Shown one piece after another: positions 51,826 to 61,179 of a stretch of DNA of 64,000 nt; positions within the stretch are counted from its first letter, which is position 1; each line of letters starts with the position of its first letter. The translations under genes were made by a program, and so were the position numbers. The notes below the pieces were generated by a model. That model made no database searches, was not told the DNA's origin, and was given only the letters and a program-made list of their open reading frames with translations. The DNA comes from Clostridia bacterium (GTDB lineage Bacteria; Bacillota; Clostridia; Oscillospirales; CAG-382). The stretch spans positions 1-64,000 of the forward strand of contig JAFSCS010000014.1 in the NCBI GenBank assembly GCA_017436675.1, in the 5' to 3' direction.

Positions 51826-53724
51826 ATGAACACAAACGAAATCTTCCAAAAAAGCAGTTGGATCTATGCCGATTGCACAGAGTCCGACGACCAATATACA
51901 GAATATATCGCTACGATAAATAAACCGACCGATGAAGCAACGCTCTATCTCTCGTGCGATACCGACTATACGGTTTTTATAAACGGAAGCTATGTTGCGT
52001 CGAACCAATACGGTGACTTCGAGCATTATAAAATATACGACACGATAAACGTCACTCCGTTTCTTCGCGAGCCCGTGAACGAAATGAAAATATTGCTCTA
52101 TTATTGCGGTGTCAATACCCAACGCTACAGACGAGCGCAGGCGGGGCTTATTTATGAGATCACCGAAAACGGTAAGACTATTGCATCGAGCGGCAAAAAT
52201 ACGCTCTCGCGCCTAAGTCCGACGTATATTAGCGGCAGAAAGGTGTTCGTTAGCACACAGCTCGGGTTTACGTTCGCCTATGATTCCACAAAGGAGAACG
52301 AGGACGGATACCGCAAGTCGAAGATCGTCGAAAAGACCGTAAATTTCTTCCCGCGCCCGATAGAAAAGCAAAAGGTGCTCCCGCCAAAAGCAATGAAGTC
52401 GGTGAAAATGATAGCTGAAAACACGTATCTGATCGACCTCGGAGAAGAGACCGTCGGCTTTTGCAAGCTGCACCTATATTCCAATACCGCCCAAAAGCTG
52501 AAAATAGCATACGGCGAAAGCCTCGATAACGGCAGAGTGCGTGAAAAAATACATAACAGAAATTTCAGTGTCGAATATATCGCGAAGGAAGGCGAAAACG
52601 ACTTTTGCGACTATATGCTCCGCCTCAGCGCAAGATACCTCGAGCTGAGAGCGGAAAGTCCGATAGAGATAAAATATATAGGTATAGTCCCCCAAATTTT
52701 TGAAACAAAAACGGTCGAAAAAATAATAGATAATAAGCTTGATAGAGATATATACGATATCTGTGTCAATACGCTGAAGCTCTGTATGATGGAGCACTAC
52801 GTCGATACACCTTGGCGTGAGCAGTGTCTCTATGCGTTCGATTCGCGTAACCAAATGCTTTGCGGATACCTTGCGTTCGAAAACGGCAACCGTGACTATG
52901 CAAGAGCGAACCTGAAGCTCATCGGCGAGGATAAGCGTGACGACGGACTTCTTTCGATATGTTATCCTTGCGGAACGGAGCTTGCGATCCCCTCGTTTTC
53001 GCTCTACTATATCTTGGCAATGAGCGAATATGCAAGATATACGGGTGATGGCACGCTCGTGAACGAATATAAAGAGAAAATGGAGTCTGTGCTCGACGAG
53101 TTTTTGAAAAATACGAAAAACGGACTCGTCGCAAAATTCTCGGGAAATGAGATGTGGAACTTCTACGATTGGTCGGAGCATCTCGAGGGAAGTCTGCACA
53201 AAAGCGAAGCAGCGGAGTGTGACCTCGTGATAAATTGCCTTTTCGTGATGGCGCTCGACGCATTCGCGGAAATGTGCGGAAACGATAAATATAAAAATAC
53301 CGCAGATGAAATAAGACGCCGCATCCCCGAGACGTTTGCGGACGATAGCGGAATGCTGACGCTACATAAAGGAAAACGTGAATATACGGCTCTCGGCAAC
53401 TCGCTTGCCGTGCTTTGCGGTGCAGTCGGCGGCGAGCACGCGAAAGCGGTGTGTGACCATATCGTAAAAGGCAACACGACACCGTCGTCGCTCAGTATGA
53501 ACGTCTGGAAATACGATGCGCTGATGAAAACGGACGAGGAAAAATATCGCGAATATATCTTGACGGAAATAAGAAATAGTTATAAAATAATGCTTGAAAG
53601 CGGATCAACAACAGTGTGGGAAACGCTCGACGGTTCGAAAGCGTTCGGAAACGCAGGCAGCCTTTGCCACGGCTGGAGCGCCGTGCCGATATACGTGTAC
53701 CATAGATTAGGGATAGTGAGGTAG
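51826..53724 (+). CDS. GH78-like (alpha-L-rhamnosidase family) enzyme
   Basis: 632 residues. An N-terminal beta-sandwich (about 1-130; LYLSCDTDYTVFINGSY) resembles the carbohydrate-binding domain of GH78, followed by another beta domain and an alpha6/alpha6 barrel from about 300. DTPWREQCLYAFDSRNQM holds the acidic residues of the GH78 active site, and SLCHGWSAVPIYVYHRLG is the conserved end of the barrel. No signal peptide, so cytoplasmic. At 632 residues it is shorter than many rhamnosidases. The next gene starts 4 nt downstream. Confidence 0.85.
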   Translation: MNTNEIFQKSSWIYADCTESDDQYTEYIATINKPTDEATLYLSCDTDYTVFINGSYVASNQYGDFEHYKIYDTINVTPFLREPVNEMKILLYYCGVNTQRYRRAQAGLIYEITENGKTIASSGKNTLSRLSPTYISGRKVFVSTQLGFTFAYDSTKENEDGYRKSKIVEKTVNFFPRPIEKQKVLPPKAMKSVKMIAENTYLIDLGEETVGFCKLHLYSNTAQKLKIAYGESLDNGRVREKIHNRNFSVEYIAKEGENDFCDYMLRLSARYLELRAESPIEIKYIGIVPQIFETKTVEKIIDNKLDRDIYDICVNTLKLCMMEHYVDTPWREQCLYAFDSRNQMLCGYLAFENGNRDYARANLKLIGEDKRDDGLLSICYPCGTELAIPSFSLYYILAMSEYARYTGDGTLVNEYKEKMESVLDEFLKNTKNGLVAKFSGNEMWNFYDWSEHLEGSLHKSEAAECDLVINCLFVMALDAFAEMCGNDKYKNTADEIRRRIPETFADDSGMLTLHKGKREYTALGNSLAVLCGAVGGEHAKAVCDHIVKGNTTPSSLSMNVWKYDALMKTDEEKYREYILTEIRNSYKIMLESGSTTVWETLDGSKAFGNAGSLCHGWSAVPIYVYHRLGIVR

Positions 53725-53727
53725 TGT

Positions 53728-54246
53728 ATGATAACAATAAAAAAGCTGACAAGCCTCGATATTGACGATGCGAATATCCCCAACGAGCCGTTTACCGTTT
53801 GGGGACGGATGACGCCGATTTTTGACGGCGAAAGCTGGAGCAGCAAGCTCACCGTTTTTGACGAAAGCTACGAAATGTGCTTTCCCGACTTTCACTATGA
53901 AATGAGCGACGATTCGACATTTTTCGGTGCATATGATGAAAATGAATGTGTCGGACTTGCAGTTTTGCGAGACGATATGTTTTCATATCTTTGCCTCGAC
54001 GACCTGAAGGTCTGCCGTGAGTATCGAAAAAAAGGGATCGGTCGAATGCTCATCGACGCTTGTATGAGTGAGGCGGAGTCGAGAGGGAAAACGGGAGTAT
54101 ATGCAATAGCCCAAGATAATAACCTCAGCGCGTGTCTGTTCTATCAGCAGTGCGGATTTGAGATAGGCGGATTTGATAACCGAAGCTACAGAGGAACGAA
54201 CCAATCGGAAAAATCGAATATATTCTTCTACCGTGACGTTCGTTAG
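53728..54246 (+). CDS. GNAT family N-acetyltransferase
   Basis: 172 residues. The acetyl-CoA loop is YRKKGIGRMLID, preceded by LDDLKVCREYR and followed by ARG-type AIAQDNNLSACLFYQQCGFEIGG, the standard GNAT motifs A and B. Substrate unknown; similar proteins resemble streptothricin acetyltransferases, which is not proof of resistance. Start is 4 nt after the GH78-like stop. Confidence 0.88.
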   Translation: MITIKKLTSLDIDDANIPNEPFTVWGRMTPIFDGESWSSKLTVFDESYEMCFPDFHYEMSDDSTFFGAYDENECVGLAVLRDDMFSYLCLDDLKVCREYRKKGIGRMLIDACMSEAESRGKTGVYAIAQDNNLSACLFYQQCGFEIGGFDNRSYRGTNQSEKSNIFFYRDVR

Positions 54247-54270
54247 CTTGTTAAAGAGAAAGGAACTAAA

Positions 54271-54819
54271 ATGAAAGAAAAAAGGTATAATTGGAAGATA
54301 TGGTTTATGATCATATTATTTGGCAGCGTTCTTCTGCTTGCGGCACGAGTGGTATATATGCTGGCAGCAAATCAAGTCGTTTATGAATCAAACTTGCCCG
54401 TGCCTTTCGCAATGAGATTGATTTTGTGTTTTATGATCATTCTTGTTTGCAGTACGTATGCGTATACCGTTGTGATGCTTTTGTGGAAGGTGTTAAAGCA
54501 AAACAGCGTTGCTTTTATATTCGATAATAACGGATTGCACGATCCATTGATAATAGTAAACGTTCTTGCATTTGTTTTCACGGCAAGAATAAAATATATC
54601 CCTTGGAGCTCGGTGACCTATATAGATGAGGAAAATGGTAATTTGTATATAAGAGTGAAAAAAAGCGAGATCACAGCGGGCTTTTTCGGAAGACTTTTAA
54701 TTTGGATATGCGGATATCATTTCAACAGCTATATGCTAAAAGAAAAATTAACCTCCGATGATATAAAAAATATAAGATCATATATCTCGAAAAACTCAAA
54801 ACATATAAATAACAAATAA
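54271..54819 (+). CDS. membrane protein with PH-like tail
   Basis: 182 residues. Two helices (about 10-32 and 46-72), then a soluble part beginning FIFDNNGLHDP and IPWSSVTYIDEENGNLYIRV. The order of helix pair plus a WSSV-type strand resembles STM3941/bPH-type proteins of unknown function. AT-richer than its neighbours. The gene probably belongs to the same run as the GNAT gene. Confidence 0.65.
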   Translation: MKEKRYNWKIWFMIILFGSVLLLAARVVYMLAANQVVYESNLPVPFAMRLILCFMIILVCSTYAYTVVMLLWKVLKQNSVAFIFDNNGLHDPLIIVNVLAFVFTARIKYIPWSSVTYIDEENGNLYIRVKKSEITAGFFGRLLIWICGYHFNSYMLKEKLTSDDIKNIRSYISKNSKHINNK

Positions 54820-54857
54820 AAAACAATCGTTTTTTCTCAAAAGAAAGGACAACCAAA

Positions 54858-55628
54858 ATGAACAAAAAATTGATACTGTTTTCAATCGACGGACTTCGCC
54901 CCGACGGAGCGAAGGCTTGCGGAAGCGGATCACTTGAAAAGCTGATGGAGATGTCTACCTACACGTTTTGCGCAAAAACGGTGATGCCGTCAATAACGCT
55001 GCCGTGCCATATGTCGCTTTTCTACGGAGTCGAGCCAACGCGCCACGGAATTCTTTCGAACACATTCGTTCCGCAGGTGCATACGATAAAGGGTATCTTT
55101 GAAAAAACCGCTGCGCTCGGAAAAACGAATGCAATATTCTACGGCTGGGAGCCGCTTCGTGACGTCGCACCCGCGGGAACTTGCAGATATGCGACTTATA
55201 TCAATGCATATACAGACGAAAGCGTCGATACGCTCCTGACCGATAAGGCGATCGAACTGATAGCGGAGAAGAAGCCCGACTTCGTGTTCCTTTACCAAGT
55301 CGATACCGACGAAAAGGGCGGTCACGACAACGGATGGATGAGCGAGGGCTATCTTCAAAGAGCGAAAACAGCGCTCGATAACGCGCTCCGCGTAATCGAA
55401 GCCTTCGGTGATGAATATTCATATATAATCACAGCCGACCACGGCGGTCACGACAGAATGCACGGCTCATCTCTTCCCGAGGACACGACGATCCCGATGT
55501 TCTTTATCGGAGATGAGTTCGAAAAGGGAAAGGAGATCGACGGCGTTTCGATAACCGATATCGCCCCGACAGTCGCAAAAATAATGGGATTTGAGCCTGA
55601 AAAGGAATGGGAAGGAAGACCAATATAA
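54858..55628 (+). CDS. alkaline phosphatase superfamily phosphodiesterase
   Basis: 256 residues. SIDGLRPDG supplies the metal-binding Asp, MPSITLPCHMSLFYGVEPTRHG holds the Thr nucleophile (PSITLP) and the usual TxHG signature, and ADHGGHDRMHG gives Asp and His ligands. It fits type I phosphodiesterase/nucleotide pyrophosphatase enzymes. No signal peptide. Shorter than most members because the C-terminal region is minimal. Likely acts on a phosphodiester or phosphonate metabolite. Confidence 0.87.
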   Translation: MNKKLILFSIDGLRPDGAKACGSGSLEKLMEMSTYTFCAKTVMPSITLPCHMSLFYGVEPTRHGILSNTFVPQVHTIKGIFEKTAALGKTNAIFYGWEPLRDVAPAGTCRYATYINAYTDESVDTLLTDKAIELIAEKKPDFVFLYQVDTDEKGGHDNGWMSEGYLQRAKTALDNALRVIEAFGDEYSYIITADHGGHDRMHGSSLPEDTTIPMFFIGDEFEKGKEIDGVSITDIAPTVAKIMGFEPEKEWEGRPI

Positions 55629-55650
55629 ACGGCTTGCCGAGGTAAGATAA

Positions 55651-56409
55651 ATGAACAACAAAACAAAAGCCATCATCACCGACCTTGACAGAACGCTTTT
55701 GCGGACCGATAAAAGCATCTCCGAAAGAACGAAAAGAGCTCTTGAGGAATGTCGCAAAAAAGGTATATTGATAATGGCGGCGACGGCAAGACCGCCGAGA
55801 GATATTTTGCAATTTGAGAAAATGCTCGAGCCTGTTGCGGTGACGGCTGCCAACGGTGCCGTCGTGCTTTTGCCCGATAAAACGCTGACCTTTGCAATAC
55901 CGAAGGAAAGCGGAGAGAGAATAATAGAAAAAGCCTTGAAATATCCCGACGTATTTTTGTCGATCGAAATGAGCGACGGAATATACTCAAACCGAGATAT
56001 CCCCGAATGGAAGCCCGTAGTCTACGACGGATTCCCGCTTCTCCCAAACGAAACGGAGCTCATCAAAATACTCATAAGCAGCTCAAAGCGACCGTTGTAT
56101 GAAGGGATAGAGGACATCTTGACCGAGGACGTCTATTATTCCTTGGCGAAGGGTGACTTGATACAAATAATGAAAAAGGGTGCAACGAAATGGAACGGCG
56201 TTAAAGCGATGCTCAACCACTTCGACATCTCACAAAGCGATGCGGTATATTTCGGTGACGACAACGACGATATAGAGCCGATAAAGAATTGCGGCATCGG
56301 TGTGGCGGTGAAAAACGCAATATCACCCGTTCTCGCCTGTGCCGATGTGATAACCGAATCGAACGACAACGACGGTGTCGCGAAATATATCGAAGAAAAT
56401 ATCTTATAG
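55651..56409 (+). CDS. Cof-type HAD phosphatase
   Basis: 252 residues. Motif I is DLDRTLLRTD (nucleophile Asp), motif II ATARPP, motif III Lys in KGATKWNGVKAM, motif IV FGDDNDDIEP. A type IIB cap lies between about 85 and 185. Such enzymes dephosphorylate sugar phosphates or FMN. It follows the phosphodiesterase by 22 nt and could act on its product. Confidence 0.92.
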   Translation: MNNKTKAIITDLDRTLLRTDKSISERTKRALEECRKKGILIMAATARPPRDILQFEKMLEPVAVTAANGAVVLLPDKTLTFAIPKESGERIIEKALKYPDVFLSIEMSDGIYSNRDIPEWKPVVYDGFPLLPNETELIKILISSSKRPLYEGIEDILTEDVYYSLAKGDLIQIMKKGATKWNGVKAMLNHFDISQSDAVYFGDDNDDIEPIKNCGIGVAVKNAISPVLACADVITESNDNDGVAKYIEENIL

Positions 56410-56427
56410 CAAAAAAAGGAAGTAAAA

Positions 56428-57246
56428 ATGGAATTTTTTAAAACATTGATCGAAATATTCGACAAAAAGATGCCCGAGCCTCAAATGTTCGGATGGTTTC
56501 ATTTGCTGTGGATAGCGTTGATGATAATAGCTGCCGTAGTATTATGCCGCACCCACAAGAATGGCGACGATAAAAGAGTCAGAAGAGTCGTGTTCGTAAC
56601 AGCCGTGCTGGTTACTGTATTTGAGATATATAAGCAAATATGCTTCAGCTTCACGGTGGTTGACGACGAGATCGTGTTTGACTACCTTTGGTATGCGTTC
56701 CCGTTCCAATTCTGCTCGATGCCGCTCTACGTCGGTCTTTTGACCGGCATCTTCAGAAAGGGAAGAATACATAATTCTCTAATGGCGTTTCTTGCCACCT
56801 ATTCAATATTCGGCGGACTCACGGTAATGGCATATCCGCCCCAAGTGTTCATCGGTGAGATAGGCGTCAATATCCAAACGATGTTCTGCCACGCCTCAAT
56901 GATAGTCGTTGGCATCTATTTGCTATACACAAACTACGTTAAGGCCGAGCATAAAACGATATTGAAGGCGTTCCCCGTGTTTGTAGTTTCGATCGCTTTG
57001 GCAATGCTTATGAACGAGATAGCGAAGTGGACGGGACTTCTCGAAAGGGAAGATTTCAATATGTTCTATATCAGCCCGCATTGTGAGGGAACGCTTCCCG
57101 TGTATTCGATCCTTCAGGGAATATTGCCCTATCCGGTATGCCTTGTGATATATTTCGTTTGCTTCACGCTTATCGCATATCTTATCCTGCTCGCCGCAAT
57201 AGGAATAAAAAAATTGGCGGCAAAAAAGGAGAAAAAGAATGGCTAA
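56428..57246 (+). CDS. YwaF/TMEM164 family membrane protein
   Basis: 272 residues, six or seven helices. WFHLLWIALMI, FQFCSMPLYVGLLTGI and the helix with MNEIAKWTG match the YwaF (TIGR02206-like) family. Function in bacteria is unknown; the eukaryotic relative TMEM164 is an acyltransferase. The next gene overlaps it by 8 nt and is also acyltransferase-like, which supports a lipid-related role by inference only. Confidence 0.8.
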   Translation: MEFFKTLIEIFDKKMPEPQMFGWFHLLWIALMIIAAVVLCRTHKNGDDKRVRRVVFVTAVLVTVFEIYKQICFSFTVVDDEIVFDYLWYAFPFQFCSMPLYVGLLTGIFRKGRIHNSLMAFLATYSIFGGLTVMAYPPQVFIGEIGVNIQTMFCHASMIVVGIYLLYTNYVKAEHKTILKAFPVFVVSIALAMLMNEIAKWTGLLEREDFNMFYISPHCEGTLPVYSILQGILPYPVCLVIYFVCFTLIAYLILLAAIGIKKLAAKKEKKNG

Positions 57247-57811
57247 AGCGAAAAAGAGCGGACCGGCAATATTTATGTATAGCGTGATCGCTCTCGGTCT
57301 GCTGATATCAGCCGTGTGCTTCGTGCTTTATTACAGCAGCTATACCGACAGCAAAGTCGTTTTGTGGATAGGTATCGTCTTTTTTATGATAATCTATCAT
57401 TTTTGGGGAAGACTGATACTTGGAAATATAACGAAGCTTTTCCCGATCCACTATTCTCAGCCGTGGTTTCGTGAACGTAAATTCGAGAAAAAGATTTTAA
57501 AGCTATTCCGTGTCCAAAAATGGAAGGATAAGGTGCTAACTTATAACCCCGAGCTGTTTGATATGAAAACCCGCACGCTTGACGAGGTCGCAATAACGAT
57601 GGCAAAGGTGGAGGTCGACCATTGGGTAAACGAGCTTTTGTCGTTGACGACGATCCTGTTTGCGCTGCTTTGGGGAAATTGGTGGCTTTTCGTGATCCAA
57701 GCCGTTGTGGCAATGGCGTTCGACGGACAGTTTATTCTCGTCCAACGCTATAACCGTCCGAAAGCACTTCGCGTTTTGAAGCATAAGGGGATCATAAAAA
57801 GTAATTCATAA
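57239..57811 (+). CDS. CrtO-like membrane protein (putative acyltransferase fold)
   Basis: 190 residues, four helices (about 10-30, 38-60, 133-150, 150-168). W-K-D-K-V near residue 96, the VEVDHWVNEL helix with an E/H pair, and FILVQRYNRPKALRVL near the end match the family of glycosyl-4,4'-diaponeurosporenoate acyltransferase CrtO. No other carotenoid gene is present, so the real acceptor is unknown. Confidence 0.7.
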   Translation: MAKAKKSGPAIFMYSVIALGLLISAVCFVLYYSSYTDSKVVLWIGIVFFMIIYHFWGRLILGNITKLFPIHYSQPWFRERKFEKKILKLFRVQKWKDKVLTYNPELFDMKTRTLDEVAITMAKVEVDHWVNELLSLTTILFALLWGNWWLFVIQAVVAMAFDGQFILVQRYNRPKALRVLKHKGIIKSNS

Positions 57812-57827
57812 AACACAGAGAAAACGA

Positions 57828-57856
57828 TTGACAAATAATTAATACGGTAGTATAAT
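57828..57856 (+). promoter_or_regulatory. promoter of folT
   Basis: Perfect consensus: TTGACA (57828-57833), 17-bp spacer, TATAAT (57851-57856). Confidence 0.9.
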
Positions 57857-57872
57857 GTAAAAAAATAACAAA

Positions 57873-57967
57873 GCAGAGTAGAGGCCTATGCGTTAAGTGC
57901 CACACGGACGGGGAGTTGCCGTGCGGACGAAAAGATATCTTGCGGTCTAGGTCTCGCATCCCGCTGC
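57873..57967 (+). promoter_or_regulatory. THF (tetrahydrofolate) riboswitch
   Basis: GCAGAGTAGA at the 5' end, GCGTTAAGTG, GGGAGTTG and GACGAAAAGAT in order, closed by GCAGAG/CCGCTGC, match the THF riboswitch (folT motif). Downstream, CATAGG/CCTATG and a CTCCTA segment (57978-58000) can pair with the AGGAGG of folT (58010-58015), suggesting control of translation: bound folate hides the ribosome site. Confidence 0.9.
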
Positions 57968-58023
57968 TACATACATAGGTATCTCCTATGCTTGTAGCGA
58001 ATACAGTTAGGAGGTATTTTTTT

Positions 58024-58566
58024 ATGCAAAAAAGAGAAAAAACAAAAAAGCTCATCGCCCGAATAGTTTTCGATGCGATGATGATCGCGATCTACGTCGT
58101 CCTTGCCCGTTTCCTTGTGATCCCGACACCGATCGTAGAGATATCGATAATCAGCCTGCCGATCCTTCTTTGTGCGAAGCTTTTCGGCATCGGTGACGTC
58201 CTCGTGATCGCAACGATAGGAAGCTTTCTCGAGCAAGCCGTCTCGCCCTATGGACTTATGCCGACAACACCGCTTTGGATGATGCCGATCATTTTGATGG
58301 CTGCTTTCGCGGGAGTAGCGTTCCACTTGACGAGAAATTCGAAAAGAAAGCTTTGGACCTATGTAATAATAATCATCTCAGAGCTCATTTTGACATTTGG
58401 CAACACAGTCGTTTTGATGTTGACGGGCTACGTCGTTTTCGAAATGTCGTTCAAATGGCTGATCGGACTTGCCGCACCGCGACTCATCAACAGCGGATTT
58501 CGGATGCTGATCTCGTGCATCCTTCTTCCAACACTTGTGCCACCACTAAAAAAGATATTAAAATAA
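58024..58566 (+). CDS. folT: folate ECF transporter S component
   Basis: 180 residues, six helices, the size of an ECF substrate-binding subunit. The ATARxxxLA-like entry is present as a short basic N-terminus followed by IARIVFDAMMIAIYVVLARF. The THF riboswitch just upstream makes folate the likely vitamin. The energising module (EcfA1A2T) is not in the window, as usual for group II ECF systems. The ATG at 58024 has AGGAGG 8 nt upstream; longer forms overlap the riboswitch platform. Confidence 0.9.
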   Translation: MQKREKTKKLIARIVFDAMMIAIYVVLARFLVIPTPIVEISIISLPILLCAKLFGIGDVLVIATIGSFLEQAVSPYGLMPTTPLWMMPIILMAAFAGVAFHLTRNSKRKLWTYVIIIISELILTFGNTVVLMLTGYVVFEMSFKWLIGLAAPRLINSGFRMLISCILLPTLVPPLKKILK

Positions 58567-58587
58567 AATTTTGAACGGAGAGCAATT

Positions 58588-59985
58588 ATGAAAAAGACTA
58601 TATTTGCATTTTTTGTATTAATGCTGACAATATCGATCTTTCTTTGCTCCTGCACCCCGAACGATAACGTGTCGAACAGCTTGAGCGTCGATAATAGCGA
58701 GATCGTTTCAAAGCTTGAAGAGACCTCGTCGGAAGAAAGTGAACCTGAGGAGAGTAGGGTAATGATAACAATTAAGGATAACGCAGACTACAAAAACGTC
58801 GCCCTTGAAAAAAGCTACAAAAGAACGTCGCTCTACCCGAACGACGATTCACCATCCTATCCCGACGTGAACGGAAAAGAGATGACCGACGGCAAGCTCC
58901 CGTCCGCAACGGCAAGCTATTCCGATGGCTCATATATAGGCTTCAATAAAAACAGCGAGGATTACGTGCTCAACGGCTATTCATCGATAACAGTAGATCT
59001 CGGTGAGCTTCATCACCTTGATAAATTCGTTTCATACACGGGAAGCGATGCATTTGAGAGCGTCGGCATCAGTGCTCCCGCAATGGTTGTCGTATACGTT
59101 TCCGAGGACGGCGTCGCTTGGAATAAGCTCGGCGAGAGCAAATACGAATGTGAAGACGGCTCAAAGCTCGGAAGATTCGTTTTGGAAACAGAATATGCAG
59201 TCAGCGGTCAATACGTTCAATACCGATTTATCGGAAACCTCAACTGGATGATGATCGCCGAGGTCGAGGCGTACGGTGTGACGGGCGACGAGTCCATCCC
59301 GTTCTATAAGGCGGAAAACGAGCTCTCGTTCTTGTTTATCGGAAACAGCACGACGTATTACTTTAATATCCCATACGAGTTTATGAAAATTACGGAGTCG
59401 GCAGGCGTCAATACCGACGTCACCCTTTGTACGTATGGCGGCGCATACCTTTCTCAATTCGCCGACGGCACTACGACGATGGGCAAGCTGCTAAAGGAAA
59501 AGCTCGCCGCAACAAAATACGACTTCATCGTTTTGCAGGACAACGGAAACGCAGAGTATTCCGATTCAAAACCCGCAATGGATAAATTGATCCCGATGGT
59601 CAAAGAAAACGGTGCAAAGCCCGTGCTTTACAAACGCTATTCGTCCAACGATGATCCCGCCCAAAGACCGTCAAGCGCACTCCGCCACCATAAAAACTAT
59701 AATAAACTCGCAAAAGATTTCAACATAGATATGAACGCACCCGTTGCCGACGCGTTCCTTATCTGCAACCAAAAATATCCGTCGATCAACCTTTATCATA
59801 CCGATAATTCGCACCATAGCGCAGTGGGTGCATACCTCTCCGCGTGTGTAATGGCAATGACCTTCCTTGATATCGACGAGGATGATATCACCTATAACGC
59901 TAACTTAGAGCCTGACGTTGCCGCAAAGCTTAGAGAATGTGCGCGCATCGCGTGTGAAACAGGCTACGATTTCCCCGAAAGCTAA
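58588..59985 (+). CDS. lipoprotein with discoidin-like and SGNH (DUF4886-like) domains
   Basis: 465 residues. Lipobox FLCSC (Cys about 22), a Ser/Glu-rich linker, a discoidin (F5/8 type C) domain at about 65-232, then an SGNH-type hydrolase. Block I reads FIGNSTTYYFN (Asn in place of Asp, as in DUF4886), block III VLQDNGN, block V TDNSHHSAVGAY. It is surface-anchored and likely deacylates glycans or another surface ligand recognised by the discoidin domain. Confidence 0.82.
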   Translation: MKKTIFAFFVLMLTISIFLCSCTPNDNVSNSLSVDNSEIVSKLEETSSEESEPEESRVMITIKDNADYKNVALEKSYKRTSLYPNDDSPSYPDVNGKEMTDGKLPSATASYSDGSYIGFNKNSEDYVLNGYSSITVDLGELHHLDKFVSYTGSDAFESVGISAPAMVVVYVSEDGVAWNKLGESKYECEDGSKLGRFVLETEYAVSGQYVQYRFIGNLNWMMIAEVEAYGVTGDESIPFYKAENELSFLFIGNSTTYYFNIPYEFMKITESAGVNTDVTLCTYGGAYLSQFADGTTTMGKLLKEKLAATKYDFIVLQDNGNAEYSDSKPAMDKLIPMVKENGAKPVLYKRYSSNDDPAQRPSSALRHHKNYNKLAKDFNIDMNAPVADAFLICNQKYPSINLYHTDNSHHSAVGAYLSACVMAMTFLDIDEDDITYNANLEPDVAAKLRECARIACETGYDFPES

Positions 59986-59989
59986 ACAA

Positions 59990-60025
59990 AAAAGATCTTA
60001 CTTTCACACTGAAGTAAGATCTTTT
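59990..60025. terminator. bidirectional terminator
   Basis: AAAAGATCTTACTT (59990-60003) and its exact complement (60012-60025) form a 14-bp stem between convergent genes, with A and T tracts on both sides. Confidence 0.85.
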
Positions 60026-60027
60026 CT

Positions 60028-61158
60028 TTATTTCAATAATCTGTAAATAGTGGGCTCGCATCCGATGTGCCCCAAAAGCACCTCGACCTCCTCGCGAGCT
60101 TCTTTTTTTGCTTTTTCGGGGATCGATGCCTTCACAGCACGTATAAGCACGTTTTTCGGTGTGTGGCTCATATCAACGAATTCCAACACCTTCGTGCTGT
60201 ACCCCTTGGTTATCAGCATATTGGCACGTATAGCGTCGGTGAAAAGCGCCGATGCACGTTCCTTGATAAGCCCGTAACGTTCGAGTATCTTCAATTCACC
60301 CGCTTTCATCTTGCCACATACCTCGTGTTGACAGCAGGGAACCGACATAATGAGCCTTGCGCCCCACGTCACCGCGTTATAAAGCGCAAAGTCCGTCGCC
60401 GTGTCACAGGCGTGAAGCGTAAATACGATGTCGGGTGAGAAGCTCGGCTTGTATCCGTTAATGTCACCGACCTCAAAAGAAAGGTCAGTGTAGCCGTATC
60501 GCTTTGCCGCGGCGTTGCAGCCTTCGATAACGTCACGCTTGAGGTCAAGCCCCGTGATGTGCACGTTATATCCCAAAACCTCGTGAAGATAATAATATAC
60601 GATAAACGTCAAATACGATTTTCCACAGCCGAAATCGATAACGTTCAGCTCCTTTTCCTTCGGAAATCGGTCAAGCTCGTCACAAAACAGCTCTAAGAAA
60701 CGGTTTATCTGCCTGTATTTGTCGTGCATCGTCGAAACGATACGCCCCTCGCGAGTGAAGATCCCCATATCAACGAGCGGAGCAACGACCGTACCCTCGG
60801 GAATGAGATAGTTCTTCTCTCTGTTGTGCGTTTTTTGTGCCGCTCTTCCAATGTCGGATGCACAAGAGCGTGTCAAAACTCGTCCGCTTTTCGTGATACG
60901 GATGGAATATTCCTTTTCCTCGTCCCAAAACACAAGACTGCGAAACTCACTCCCTAAAATTTCGGAAAGATAACCGCGAAGCTCGCTTTCGGGAATGTTT
61001 TTGTGAATATCCTTGTTGTTTTCGTTGTGTGTGAGCTTGTATTGATCGTTCCACTTGGAAACGTTGATCTTTTTTATCGCCGAGCTCTTGTCGATCGGCT
61101 CGCTGAGGACACATCTGGTAACGCTTTTCGTAACGTTTTCGAGAAATTTTTCTTTCAT
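60028..61158 (-). CDS. SAM-dependent methyltransferase, Methyltransf_32 type
   Basis: 376 residues. The SAM-binding motif is VIDFGCGKSYLT; TLHACDTATD and MSVPCCQHEVC are typical of the Methyltransf_32 family, which includes relatives of tRNA methyltransferase TRMT13. The N-terminal 150 residues are a separate domain of unknown role. The ATG at 61158 has GGGGG 7 nt upstream; a GTG seven codons earlier is less likely. RNA is the probable substrate, by family. Confidence 0.83.
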   Translation of the reverse strand: MKEKFLENVTKSVTRCVLSEPIDKSSAIKKINVSKWNDQYKLTHNENNKDIHKNIPESELRGYLSEILGSEFRSLVFWDEEKEYSIRITKSGRVLTRSCASDIGRAAQKTHNREKNYLIPEGTVVAPLVDMGIFTREGRIVSTMHDKYRQINRFLELFCDELDRFPKEKELNVIDFGCGKSYLTFIVYYYLHEVLGYNVHITGLDLKRDVIEGCNAAAKRYGYTDLSFEVGDINGYKPSFSPDIVFTLHACDTATDFALYNAVTWGARLIMSVPCCQHEVCGKMKAGELKILERYGLIKERASALFTDAIRANMLITKGYSTKVLEFVDMSHTPKNVLIRAVKASIPEKAKKEAREEVEVLLGHIGCEPTIYRLLK

Positions 61159-61179
61159 CAAATAACCCCCTTCAATCAC

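Noticed and set aside
53728-54246. Antibiotic resistance call for the GNAT protein
   Set aside because: Only general acetyltransferase motifs are visible; there is no specific evidence for an antibiotic substrate.
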